The translations under genes and the position numbers were made by a program. Shown here piece by piece: positions 21,746-33,465 of a stretch of 64,000 nucleotides of DNA. The notes under the pieces were generated by a model. It did not search any database. It saw nothing but the letters and a program-made list of their open reading frames with translations, and had not been told where the DNA came from. The first letter of the stretch is position 1; every line of letters begins with the position of its first letter. Source of the stretch: Rhinopithecus roxellana (Eukaryota > Chordata > Mammalia > Primates > Cercopithecidae); contig NC_044554.1 of the NCBI RefSeq assembly GCF_007565055.1, forward strand, positions 19,073,921-19,137,920, read 5' to 3'.

Positions 21746-23160
21746 TTGTTTCTAGCTGGGCTGGAATTTTGCATTTTAATCTTACTTTCCTTATTTATTA
21801 TCAAAAGTTTCTCTGTAGAAGCATATCTTTGCATGCATGGAATTTAAAGATTACTGGTAAAAGAATTTGCCTTATTGGGAATGTGCTTTTTTCAACATTA
21901 GAAATTTGGCAGTATATATTGTCATTAAGGTGCCGGAAATGTAGGCTAATTTTCCAAGAGACCAAAGACTCTTAAAATAGATCTTTATGTAATAATTAAA
22001 ATTAATTAGAGAGGTATTGTCACTAAGTACACAATATTTTTTAAACCTAAGTAGGTAGTTAAAACCAGAAATGCGTTCTTTTAAAAGTGAATAATAACTG
22101 AGATTCTATGAAGATTTTAACAATAACTATTGCTTGTGTGTCTATGTATAAACATTATTTAATAAACATTCTTATTGCTGTATTTCAAACACACATCTCT
22201 GTGACTACTGTGCCACTGGGGGGATCAAAAGTTAATAATTTTAAGACACGATATTGTACTTTTATTTAGTTAAATTTATAATGATCATCTCCCTTGAAAT
22301 TTCCTCAGTTCATGTCTTGGTTTTGGATTCTACTTAATGTATTGAATTTCCAAAGGTTGGAAAGTCATTTTAAAATATCTATTTCTGTGCTGAGGCACAG
22401 AAAGTATTTCAGAGTAACACATGGGGAAGCCTAGATCTGTGAAGAATGAGGCTCAAGATTAGTCACAGAATAAGAATTATTCTTTAATTCCCCAAAGAAA
22501 GTTGAGTAACATTGATAAAATATCATGGGAACTTTGCATTTCCAGTGCCTCTTTGCCACTTTGAACTTTATAGAATAAAATGTTTTAGCTTTCCATAGCT
22601 TTCATGTTTAAGCCTAATTGAAAAAAAATTCAGAGGGATCAAAAATGTAATTCATTAACTGTGCTCTAGGGTGCTAGCTTCAACTCCCTGTGAATGTGAA
22701 GTGTTCTTACAGTCTACTCTTAAGCTAATCCTGGACACTATCCTGCTTCAGGCAAGTCATCTTCCTACATGGCAATAGTGATAGAATAAGATGCCATAGC
22801 ACATCCACGGTTCTTTGATTTCCTTCTTCTCTATCATCAAATATTTACAGCACGTCTAGAATACTTCTGCTTCATACAAAAATCTCCACGAGACCATCTC
22901 TAAAAAAATATCATCACCCACAGCCCCTGAAGAAATTCACTTGTTATGAGTTCAAAAAAGAGATGCAACCTATTACAGTTATAATAATAATTTTAATTAT
23001 AAACATGTTCTTTATATTTTGAAAAATGGCAACTCTATCGTTGATATTACTGTTTTAATGCTGACTTCTAAAATAACTCCTAATAAATGTATGTTCTCTT
23101 ACACATGAAACCCTTTCAAACATTTGGATGTAGTTGTTACTAACTTTCTAAGTAATTTGT
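21746..23160. other. AT-rich interval without recognisable genes
   Basis: No repeats or exons are confidently recognised. Short frames only (e.g. 21769-21975). Confidence 0.4.
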
Positions 23161-23164
23161 TCTC

Positions 23165-23345
23165 TGGGCGAGGGGGCTTAAGAGCAGGGGCTCTGGTGAC
23201 AGACAACCAAGTATGAATTCTGTCTCCAGACCTTATTAGCTGTGTGATCTTGGGCAAGAAACTCTGTGCACTTCAATTTTCTCATACATAAAATAGGATA
23301 TTATATCTACCTAAATGAACTGTCATGGGATTAATTTAACTCACA
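23165..23345 (+). mobile_element. MIR SINE, sense
   Basis: 'ttaagagcaggggctctggtga', then 'tgaattctgtctccagacct', 'tagctgtgtgatcttgggcaa' and 'ttttctcatacataaaatagg'. This is MIR consensus order. Confidence 0.85.
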
Positions 23346-23659
23346 TACATATGCATACATACATACAACTAGTCTTCAAAAAGTGTATCCACATAGTACA
23401 TACTTAATAATTGTTAGTTATTATTAATAGTAGTATTACTCTAGAAACATACTTCTATTAATTCAGAGAATTGTCCTATATGTTTTGCTAGCCACATCAT
23501 ACTGTCTCATGTTATAGCTGTGGTTAACCATATGAAGTTGAGGGCCGAGCAAAATCTTGTTTGATCTGTGCAGTTAAATTTGGGACTCTGAATTCATGAC
23601 TTCGTATTATTTTTATTTAATCTTCTTATTTTAAACTCAATAGCCTTTTAGTAATATCT

Positions 23660-23999
23660 ATCTATATATTTATTTATTTTTTTTTTATTTTATTTTTTTT
23701 TTATTTTTTTTATTTTTGAGACGGACTCTTGCTCTGTCGCCCAGGCTGGAGTGCAGCGGCTGGATCTCAGCTCATTGCAAGCTCCGCCTCCCAGGTTTAT
23801 GCCATTCTCCTGCCTCAGCCTCCCAAGTAGCTGGGACTACAGGCGCCTGCCACCTCGCCCGGATAGTTTTTTGTATTTTTTAGTAGAGATGGGGTTTCAC
23901 CGTATTAGCCAGGATGGTCTCTATCTCCTGACCTCGTGATCCGCCCATCTCAGCCTCCCAAAGTGCTGGGATTACAGGTTTGAGCCACCGTGCCCGACC
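23660..23999 (-). mobile_element. AluY, antisense
   Basis: A long impure T/A tail (23660-23717), then GAGACGGACTCTTGCTCTG, both monomers, ending 'gtgcccgacc'. The duplication AGTAATATCT (23650-23659 and 24000-24009) is perfect. The end GGTTTGAGCC looks like a decayed form of the monkey YR state. Confidence 0.93.
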
Positions 24000-24159
24000 A
24001 GTAATATCTTTTTAAATATGATTTGATTTTTATTTCTGTCTTTTAAAATTATTTCTTAGCCTTTTAAGTCTCGTTCTAGGTTTCAATTGGTTCCACATTA
24101 CTTTGTCTGAGGTATATTTAATAAACAGACTATGTTTTATTTTCCTTATTTTAGGGCAA

Positions 24160-24371
24160 AGATCAGTAAATATGGCCAAGGAGAGTGAGAGAGTAAATAT
24201 TTCAAACTCTTTGGGCCATATAGCCTCTGTTGCATCTTCTTAAATCTGCCGCTGTAGAGGTGAGGGAATTGTGGAGTATATGTAAATGTTTGAGTATGTC
24301 TGGGTTACATCAAAATCTACAAAGACAGCTGGGATTTGATTTGGTCCCTGAATCATAGTTCACCACACCTG
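24160..24371 (+). mobile_element. Nonautonomous hAT-type DNA transposon (MER family), sense
   Basis: 'caaagatcagtaaatatggcc', 'agtaaatatttcaaactctttgggccatatagcctctgttgc', 'ctgccgctgtagaggtg' and a closing 'ccctgaatcatagttcaccacacctg' give the familiar mammalian element whose ends are short inverted repeats. Weak 7-8 bp flanking similarity. The MER number is not certain. Confidence 0.6.
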
Positions 24372-25364
24372 TTCTAGAGTCCTCCTTACACCAAGTTGAC
24401 CATATAGAAAGTACTGCCAAAGGAATGTGGTACATCAGCTGATTCCAGTAGCTATCACTTAAATTGCAAAGGTCTGGACACACATCATTTAGTTAATTTT
24501 TGTTAATAGCAAAAGAGATTAAATTCTGACCTCTCAAGCAGAGGAAATAACAAATAGAAAAGTTTATTTCTTGTGAATTAGGAAATTTAAATGAGCCAGA
24601 AATAGCTTAAGAGAGTTGTCTGAAATTGATGTGTGAAAAACTACACAGGGAATTTAAAAATGACAGTTGTCAGGGTAAACTAAACCATGAATTCTAATTT
24701 GTGTTTTTAGCAATCAGATTTAGAAACACGCATGTGTGTATGACCTGTGTTTCTAGAAAGGGAAGGAAGCAGAAATCTCCTTATTCTATGAAAATGTTTT
24801 CGCAGTCATTTATTCATTAGTTTCTACACTAAGTAGATGTAAAACGTAACTAAATCCTAAATACAGGTATTGAAGAGAACAGTGTTTGTTAGATTCCCTA
24901 ATCTAAAGGTTGTAAACCACTAAAAAATCTGTAAATTATTCTGTTTCCTTTTCTTCTTTCTGTCACAGCAGTGTTCTACCAAAATACATGCTACAAAAAT
25001 GTGTTGCTTATTTTTTGACCTATAAAAAGGGAAAAATGAACAATTTTGATTCTTTTAACCAGCATTTCAAATTATATGGAGGTCTATAAAAATAAATATT
25101 TTGTACATTCCAGTAAATTTTAGTTTCAAGTTTCTGTAAGAGCATACCGCAAATCTCATTTAGCTATTAAGAAAGTACTTCTACTTTCTCTTTCAGATTG
25201 TGTAGTATTCTCTTCTATCAAAATATGTGTATGGGCTTAAAAGTACTTCTAGAGACGTATTAATGAGTAGAAAAAAATTACTTCTTATTTAGAGCTATAA
25301 AATTGAGTGATTGTTTCTCTATTTTGTAGTATGCAGTTGTAATTATCTTATAACTTTGAAAACA
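24372..25364. other. AT-rich interval
   Basis: No repeat family or exon recognised. Confidence 0.4.
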
Positions 25365-25837
25365 TTTTATGCGCACCACCCTCTAAAGGATGCCCGTGTG
25401 CTGGAAATCCATGAACCTGTAAATACGTTAACTTACATGACAAAAAAAAAAAAAAAGACTTTACAGATGTTAGTATTTAAATTAAGGGTCTTGAAATGAG
25501 GAGATTATCCTGGATTATCAAGAGGGGCCCTAAATGTGATCCTCAAATGCGTATTTACAAGAGAGAGGTGGGAGAGATTTCCCTATACAGACACGAGAAG
25601 AAAACAATGCCTCCATGGAAGCAGCAATTAGGGTGATGCAACCACATTCAAAAGATGTGGAAAAGATGAATAATACATTCTTCCCTAGAACCTCCAGAGG
25701 GAGCTTGAATCTGCCAATACCTTCATTTCAGTCCAATGACACTGATTTTGGACGCCTGGCCTCCAGAATAGATTATTGTTATTTTATGCTACCAAATTAA
25801 TGACAATTTGTTATAGCAACCACATAAAACTAATACA
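25365..25837 (+). mobile_element. MLT1-type MaLR LTR, sense
   Basis: 'aaaggatgcccgtgtgctgg' onward, 'cctgtaaatacgttaacttacatg', 'gagattatcctggattatcaag', 'ggccctaaatgtgat', 'ccagagggagcttg', 'gacgcctggcctccagaa' and 'aaactaataca' at the end form the ordered MLT1 LTR consensus. The open frame 25615-25800 lies within it and is not a gene. Confidence 0.75.
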
Positions 25838-25972
25838 AGGAGTCATTGAGTTTACATTCATATTGAACACTGTATAATTGGTCTAGATGGCATAAAAGGA
25901 ATCTAAAAATATGTTTGCTGTCTTTGATATATTTAGAATCTTATACAATACACAGAGGTATTATTGGGCAGG

Positions 25973-26386
25973 TGATATGGTTTGGCTTTGTATTCCCAAC
26001 CAAATCTCATGTCGGATTGTAATCTTCAATGTTGGTTGGAAGAGGGTCCTTTTAGGACGTGATTAGATCATGGAAGTGAACTTGCTGTTCCTGTGATAGT
26101 GAGTGAGTCCTCATGAAATCTGGTTGTTTAAAAGTGTGTACCACCTCCCCCTTTACTTGCCCATGCTCTCTCTCTCTCTCACTCTCTCGCTCTCTCTCTC
26201 CCCCTCCTGCTCCAGCCGTGTAGGATGTCCTGGCTTCTCCTTCACCTTCCAACATAATTGTAAGTTTCCTGAGGCCTCCCCAGCCATGCTTCCTATACAG
26301 CCTGTGGAACCATAAACTAATTATTTCTTCATAAATTACCCAGTCTCAGGTGGTTATTTATAGAAATGCAAGAATGGACCAATACA
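25973..26386 (+). repeat. 5' LTR of the MaLR provirus
   Basis: 414 bp. Contains a (TC)n tract (26166-26202), 'atgattgtaagtttcctgagg'-type R/U5 sequence (here 'aacataattgtaagtttcctg') and the terminal 'accaataca'. Confidence 0.92.
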
Positions 26387-26689
26387 GAAAATTGGTACCA
26401 CAGAAGTGGAGCATTGATATAAATAAACCTGAAAATATGGAGGCAGCTTTGGGATTGGGTAATAGGCAGAGGTTGAAACAGTTTGGAGGGCTCAGAAGAA
26501 GACAAGATATGGGAAAGTTTGGAACTACCTAGAGACTTGTTGTTTGTGACCCAAATGCTGATAGTGATGTGCACAATAAAATCCAGGCTGAAATGATCCC
26601 AGATGGAGATGACGAACTTATTGGGAACTGTAATAAAAGTTACTCTTACTGTGCTTTAGCAAAGAGACTGGCAGCGTGGTGCCCCTGCC

Positions 26690-28282
26690 TATTACTGTTG
26701 GCAAATATCTGAGTCTCATGGCACCAAATATGTTAACAATGAAAGGTATCAGAATTACCAGTGACTAATCTGTGCAGGTGGGCAGCAACCTTAATTCTAG
26801 CCCCCTCAGAGTAAAAAATTTGACTGAGAGGCATAAGGCAGAAAAAGAGACTGAAGCATGTTTCAGAGCAGGAGTGGATGTTTATTTAAAAAGAAAGGGA
26901 AGCATACTTGAAGAGACCCAAGTGGGCACATGAAGGTCAAGTGCAGTGTTTAACTGTGATTCTAAGATTTCATAGGCCAGCCCCCTTCCAGTATCTTGCA
27001 CCCCTTTCCCATAATTCTTCCCTTAGGATGGGTTTTCCACATGTGCAGTGTCCTGGTGGGCAGCACTTGGAAGGGGAGCACATGCAGTTGTTTAGAAAGT
27101 GCTTTGCATGCCCATCTGAGACTTTTCTTCCTTTTTCTGTTGGACTGCCCCTGGAAGGTCGTACTCTACCATTTGTCACTTAATGCACATGCCCAGGAAG
27201 TTGCTTCTACCTGGCATCTGCATTCAATTAACACTTTAGTGCAACAGGTGTGGACCATCAGGAAATGGCTCTCCCTGGTGCTGGCTTCCAATTCATCACT
27301 TTTAGAGAGGCAATGTTAAAATTGCTGAACCATCACCCTATTGCGGGATATGGCCAGCAGCCCACAATGCAACGGGGCTCTTTCTTTGTTCCCAGGTGGA
27401 TCGGCAGGTCAAGAAATAATAGATACACACAAGATAGTGAAAGCTGGGTCCAGTGGGGGTCACCGCCTTCTAGTTCCGCGATGCTGCCAATGCACTGGAT
27501 ATGCCAGCATTTATCATTAAATTTAGTGAGGGCAGGCGTAGGTTGGTGAGGGATTTAGGGTCATTTGATTACGAGGCGAGATGGTCACATGGGGATGAAG
27601 TAATTCTTTAACATAACATCTGTATGCAGAAGTACAGTATACAGAGATAAGAATTTACAATATAGTGTGTGCATCAGTAATTTCTAAAAGAGTCTTAAAA
27701 CAGAAACACAGTCTTTCCATAACCTATGATTAGCCAGATATTAATCAGCAGTAACAGTTGCAGCAAAAGCTGGTTACAAACAATCCATAGAAACAGGATG
27801 TGAAGCTAGACAACCGGTTAGACCAGAAATTCTCAGAAGGGAGTATGCCTTAACCCTAAAGAGGCCTAGAAGAGCCATGGAAAGATGAGGGCGTTTATAG
27901 CCCTATCTTATCCATATGGACAAACGCCCCTCATGCATCCATTTATAGGTTCTTCACAAGGGTCACATTCCATTCCCAGAGCTATGAACATCTGCTTTTC
28001 TGGGATAGGAATCTTGGTGATGTGAAACCTCCCTGACTGCACGTCCATTCATAGGCTCTCTGCAGGGTGAAGCACATCACGTGCTGTTGACTCATTCTGG
28101 CAGTCCAGTCTGGCATTGTCTTTACACAATCCTGCATGCAATTTTGTATTTATAATTATCAGGAGCATTTCATCTTTTATTCCATAGCAATAGTTTCAGG
28201 GGATCTCCCTACATCACCTAACATTCCTAGTGGGTGGGGGAGAGTCAACTCTTGCCCTGCACAGGGCTCTCTTCTTGTAACA
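26690..28282 (-). mobile_element. Nested solo LTR of about 1.6 kb, antisense, ERV1-like (4-bp TSD)
   Basis: Inserted into the THE1-like internal sequence, which resumes exactly after it ('gtgcccctgcc' before, 'tgccctagagatctgtgg' after). The 4-bp duplication TGCC (26686-26689 and 28283-28286) and the terminal inverted sequence (minus strand TGTTAC... ending AGTAATA, a one-base decay of GTAACA) define the borders. An antisense AATAAA (26881-26886) followed by 'ctgccttatgcctctcagtc' is U5-like. A 4-bp duplication suggests a class I ERV. The central region also has HERV-K-like wording ('agagcctatgaatggacgtg' on the minus strand), so the family is not settled. Frames such as 26908-27549 (+) are shadows. 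Confidence 0.75.
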
Positions 28283-29575
28283 TGCCCTAGAGATCTGTGG
28301 AAATTTGAACTTGAGATAAATAATTCAAGGTATCTAGCAGAAGAAATGTCTAAGCAGTAAAGCATTCAAGAAGTGACCCAGCTGCTTCTTATGTTCGTGA
28401 GTCAAGAGATGATCTGAAACTGGAACTTACATTTAAAAGGGAAGCCGAGCAAAAAAGTTTTGAAAATTCACAGCCTGGCCATGTGGTAGAAAAGAAAAAC
28501 TCATTTTCTGGGCAGTTAAACTGGCTGCAGAAATTTGCATTAAGTGAAAAGGAGCGTAATGTTAACAGCCAAGACAATGGGAAAAATGTTTCCAATGCAC
28601 TTTAGACACCTTCATGGCAGCCCATCCTATCACAGGCCTGGAGGCCTAGGAGGGAAGAATGGTTTTGTGGACTGGGCCCAGGCCCCATTGCCCTGCACAA
28701 CCTTGGGATTCTGCTCCCTGCATCTCAGCCACTCCAGCTCCTGTCATGGGTAAAAAGGCCCCATATATGTCTCAGGCCATTGCAAGCGGCAGGCCTTGGT
28801 GGTGTCCATGTGGTGTTAAGCATGTGGGTGAAAAAAGGGCAAAAGCCGAGGCTTGAGAACTTCTCTGGATTTCAGAGGATGTATGAAAATGTCTGGATAT
28901 ACAGGCAGAAGTCTGTTGCAGTGGCAGGGCCTTCATGAAGAACCTCTAATAGGGCAGTACAGAGGGGAAACGTGGGGTTGGCGCCCCCACACAGAGTCTC
29001 TACTAGGACACAGCCTAGTGGAGCTGTGAGAAGAGGTCCACTGTCCTCCAGTTTCTAGAATGGAAGGTATAATGACACCTTGCACCATGCCCCTGGAAAA
29101 GCCACAGGCAATCAATGCCAGCCAGTGAAGACAGCTGAGGGGCCTGTACCCTGCAGATCCACAGTGGCAGAGTTGGCCAAGGCTTTGGGAGCCCACCCCT
29201 TACATCAGTGTGGCCTGGATGTGAGACATGGAGTCCAAGGAGATTATTTTGGAACTTTAAGATTTAATTATGGCCCTGCTGGGCTTCAGGCTCATATAGT
29301 CCCTGTAGTGCCTTTGTTTTAGACAATTCCTCACTTTTGGAAAAGGAACATTTACCCAATGCCTGTACCTTCATTGTATCTTGGAAGTAACTAACTTGTT
29401 TTTTATTTTACAGGCTCATAGGTGGATGGGATTTTCCTTCTCCCAGATGAGGCTTTCAACTTGCACTTTTCAGTTAATGCTGAAATGAGTTAAGATTTTG
29501 GGGGCTGTTGAGAAGGCATTATTTTGTTTTGAAATGTGAGCAGTACATGAGATTTGGCAGGGACCAATGGCAGAA

Positions 29576-29979
29576 TGATATGGTTTGGCTCTGTGTCCCC
29601 ACCCAAATCTCATCTCGAATTATAATCTTCAGTGTTGGAGGAGGGGTCTGGTGGGAGATGACTGGATCATGGGAGTAGACTTCCCTTGCTGTTCTTGTAA
29701 TTGTGAGTGAGTTCTGACAAGATCTAGTTGTTTAAACGTGTGTAGAACCTCCTCCTTCTTCTCTCTCTTCCTCCTGGTCCAGCCATGTAGGATGTACCAG
29801 CTTCCACCACCCTTCACCTTCCACCATGATTGTAAGTTTCTTGGAAGGCTCCACACCGGCCATACTTCCTGTACAGCCTGTGGCACTGTCAGCCAATTTG
29901 AGTCAATTAAACCTCTTTTCTTTATAAATTACCCAGTCTCAGGTAGTTCTTTATAGCAATGTGAGAATGGTCTAATACA
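29576..29979 (+). repeat. 3' LTR of the MaLR provirus
   Basis: 404 bp, same start (TGATATGGTTTGGCT) and tail (CTAATACA) as the 5' LTR, clearly collinear with it. Confidence 0.92.
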
Positions 29980-30399
29980 GCAGGATAATCCTCCACGAGA
30001 CCTGAGCATCTTGTAAATTCTTCCTTGGTATTTCAAGAATTCAAGGTCTTGAAAACTCTTTACTCAGGTTGTCTCTTAGGGTAACCTTAAAGGATTTGGT
30101 AATATTTCCTTGTCTTGAAACCTTGAAAGATGGGGTCATGTCTCCTTCCAGGAAAAAAGGTAGGAATGCTATAAAAGAAGCAGATTCCCTAAGCGCAGTG
30201 CTCTTCGGCTGCAATGCCAATCCACTGTTTTTGCAGTAATCACCTGAGGCCCTTTGTGTCACCCCATGGGACTTGCAGATTTAGAACTAAAATAACAACG
30301 ATGCACATACTGTCTTCTATGCTTTTAGTAATAAACCTTTTGTCTCTGACCCAGAAGACTTTTGTCTTCTGACAGCATCCATGAAGAGTGACAGACTGA

Positions 30400-30945
30400 T
30401 TTATTAGCTTGTATGGAAGTGTGTTGAGATTCCCCAAGACCATTCCCATGTTTAGAGACTTGCTAGAAGGACTTACAGGACTCAGAATAAAGCTGTACTC
30501 ATGGCTATGGTGTATTGTACTGAAAGAATGCACAAAGAGATTGGTAGAGAAAAGAGACAGAGGTAAATTCTAGAGAAATCCATGCACATGCGTTCTTATG
30601 CTCTCCCCTTTGTGAAGGGGCACATTTAAGCATGTGCCTTCATCTAGCAATTAAAATGCAGAAGCATAAGTACAATGTTCCTGCCTAAGGAAGCCCATTG
30701 GAAACTCAGCCCCTATGGTTTCTGTTGGATGGTGGTCATATAGGCACATACTAGGCAGATACCAAAATTACAGACTCCCAGAAGAAAAGCAAATATTCAT
30801 AAATCATAACGTTTGTAAAAACAGCCTAGGCACAGAGAGCTACTCTTATCAGAAAGTGGATAAGACAAGTGTCAAATTCCCAGATGCCAGCCAAGGGTCC
30901 ACCTTACAGTCAGGCCCTTCTAAAGATAGCTGCCTCTGACCTACT
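30400..30945 (-). mobile_element. Probable ancient ERV LTR, family and strand uncertain
   Basis: 'gagacttgctagaaggact', 'acaggactcagaataaagc', 'ctgtactcatggctatgg', later 'aattacagactcccagaagaa' and 'ctcttatcagaaagtgg' with 'ccagatgccagccaagggtcc' match a familiar old mammalian LTR. I cannot name the subfamily with confidence. Confidence 0.5.
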
Positions 30946-31795
30946 ATGTTAGTTCTTTTCTGCATAGGAGCATAAAACAAAATCTTACCTGATGAGAGGA
31001 TTACCTATGAAACAAATAATATTGCATGATAACATATGTTAAACTTCCAAGCAATGCACAAATTACCATTGCCAAAAGCATACAGATAAAAATATAAATA
31101 TGATCAAGGAGGTGTTTTTCATGCATGACCTAGAATTTGAGTTGGACTTTGAAAGACAGGAACAGAGAGGTAGGAGGTACAAAAGCTAGAATCCTTTTTA
31201 TTTGATACAATAACAAAAATTAGTTTTGAAGTAAATTTGTGTTACCTCTATAATAAAAATTAGTCAATGAAAATATTGCCATTGAGAGAAAGAATTTGTC
31301 TTATATAGATCACAGATTAGATGAACTCTAAATCAGAATGACTCTGAGAGTTATGGCATTTTTCCAAGGTGGAGGAAGAAACTTGTTTAGGAAATGTAAT
31401 GTCCTGTCTGAAACATTTGCAGTAACTAAGGCATTTGATGACTAAAAAAAGTTATAATGGTTTTAATCTGCTTTCAAAATAAAATGCTGAATATAGGCTA
31501 TAAAAAGAAAAAAATCAACTCTTAGACAGGAATACACAAATTTCTATTTAAATTCCAGCTGAGATACTAAAACGGTAAAGTCAGAAAAATATATCATTAA
31601 ACTTAAACATATTTTAACTTTCCTATCACTTGATAGGAACTGAAATCAGTTAATATAAACCGGTTATAATTTGTATAGAGTTTTAGAAATACCTAGGCAA
31701 AAGAATATAGGGAGATGGCGACACTGCTGTTGATATTATTATTATTAGTCATTGTAGTATTTAGTTTAAATTACACACGCTGATTCAGACAAATA
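30946..31795. other. AT-rich interval
   Basis: No recognisable repeat or exon. Confidence 0.4.
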
Positions 31796-31799
31796 TTTT

Positions 31800-31995
31800 T
31801 GTGTTTTTCTCAATACACATTTTGAAGGCTTATGATGTGTTAAGCAGTGTGTCAAGAAATAAAGTCCAAAGTAAAAACACATCCTCTTCCTTAAAGGAGT
31901 GCACTCTGTCACAGGCTTATGTAACACAATATGATAAACGCTATTTTAAAAGTGGGATTCAGCCTACTATAGGAGAACTTAGACAACATGTTTCC
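31800..31995 (-). mobile_element. L2 3' tail, antisense
   Basis: 'gatgtgttaagcagtgtgtc', 'taaaggagtgcactctgtca' and 'acacaatatgataaacgct' reproduce antisense L2 3' order. The plus frame 31801-32076 overlaps it and is considered chance. Confidence 0.5.
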
Positions 31996-33019
31996 ACATC
32001 TGGAAATGTAAACCACCAACTGCGTATGTACGAAACATCATATGTACATTCATTGTTAAGCTTTAACCGCAACTAGTTTGAGTCTCTCTGTTTCTATTTT
32101 CCTTTAGAACTCCTGACTGATACAGTACTATTAGCTTAAATATGTTCATATAGTAACATATCTGAAGGATAAGAAACAAGATATACACACACAAAAGCAA
32201 ATGCAATAGAGCATTTATAAAACATTGCTTACTATGGTTAAAGCAATATATTTCCATGAATTTGTTGTCGTGATGTTCCATAAAATTATTGAGTAACTTG
32301 AAACAACGTTCTCAATATAATAATAAATAAAAGAGCAAATTATAAAACAAGAGGCACACCATCATTCTACTTTGTGTAAAATAAAACATAAGTAAGAATA
32401 AGGATTAGATAAAATTTATATTATTTGTAGATAAAAATGTGAAAATATTTGCCTCACATTAGAGATAGAGATTACTTCTCTGTGGGTTTCTTGTGACTTT
32501 TATTTCTTGTGTTTACATTTTAAAATTTTCTATAGTATACAATATTTTGTAACCAGAATATAAACATTAAGCTCTAAAATTATGTACTAAAATATAATCA
32601 GTTATCTCTGGAGTAAAAGAGCCATCGTCACGTATATATCATTCATGGGAATCAGAAAAAAATACAGGCAATGAAATCATAACACAAAATATTACACTAG
32701 ACACTGGAGGAGAACAAGTATAAACCAATACACTGTGTATCATGGAAAAGAAATGTATAGAGAAAAATACAAATTTTATATATTGGTTAGAAATCAGTAA
32801 TTATTTTAATGGTTTTGGGGGTAATTTTCTAAATCTTTTGATAGAAAATAGCTTAAAATATTCAGGCACATATAATACTTTTCTAATAAAATATATCATA
32901 AGTAGTAAATGGTATAACAAATGTCAAAATGATTTTAGTAGTACATTATGTTATGTACTACTAGCATTATGTTAATTAAAATTACCCTAAAGTTCTCAAA
33001 CTGATCATCCATATGTGTT
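31996..33019. other. AT-rich interval with LINE 3'-like piece
   Basis: 32290-32575 resembles an old LINE 3' tail ('gcaaattataaaacaagaggcacacc', later 'gtgacttttatttcttgtg' and 'aaattttctatag'). The rest is unclassified. The frame 32742-32975 is AT-rich without family features. Confidence 0.35.
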
Positions 33020-33465
33020 TTTTAATTATTTTATTACTTTAAAGTTATATTGACACATAGTAATTGTACATATTTATTGCATATAGTGTGATGTTCCAAT
33101 GCGTGTATACATTGCATAATGATCAACTCAGGGTAATTACAACATCCATCATTTTAAACATTTATCATTTCTTTGGGGTGATAACATCCAAAATCTTCTC
33201 TTCTGGCTATGTTGAAATATACACTACATTGTTATTTACTATAGCCATTGTATTGTATGATAGAACTTACTCTTCCTGTCTCATTAACTTTGTACCCCTG
33301 TTGACCACCTTCTCCTAGTATCCCCTACTCCCTATCCTCCCCAGTCCCTGGTGATCACTATTCTACTCTCTACTTCTATGAAATCAACTTTTTAAGATTC
33401 TGCGTAAGAGCGAGATCATTCAGCCTGTGTTTTTATATGCTTTGTTTATTTCACTTAACATAATG
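33020..33465 (-). mobile_element. L1MA/L1PB-like 3' UTR, antisense
   Basis: 'ttgacacatagtaattgtac', 'atttattgcatatagtgtgatg', 'tttgtacccctgttgaccacc', 'ccccagtccctggtgatcac' and 'atttcacttaacataatgtc' are the antisense 3' UTR/ORF2-end order of this L1 group. Truncated at 33465. Confidence 0.85.

Larger units (their letters stand above)
25973..29979 (+). mobile_element. Complete-structure MaLR provirus (THE1/MST type) with nested ERV LTR
   Basis: 5' LTR 25973-26386 and 3' LTR 29576-29979, both starting TGATATGGTTTGGCT and ending in TAATACA/CAATACA. Internal THE1-like sequence lies between them, beginning with the MaLR primer-binding-like GGTACCA region at 26394. The 5-bp repeat GCAGG directly flanks the outer ends (25968-25972 and 29980-29984). 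The internal region is non-coding by decay (only short frames), and a separate 1.6-kb LTR is inserted at 26690. ERVL-MaLR elements are ancient, replication-dead retroviral relatives. Confidence 0.92.

Noticed and set aside
26996..27549. Overlapping frames of 107 and 99 residues in the MaLR
   Set aside because: They lie in the antisense nested LTR, show no protein-family features and occur in overlapping phases.
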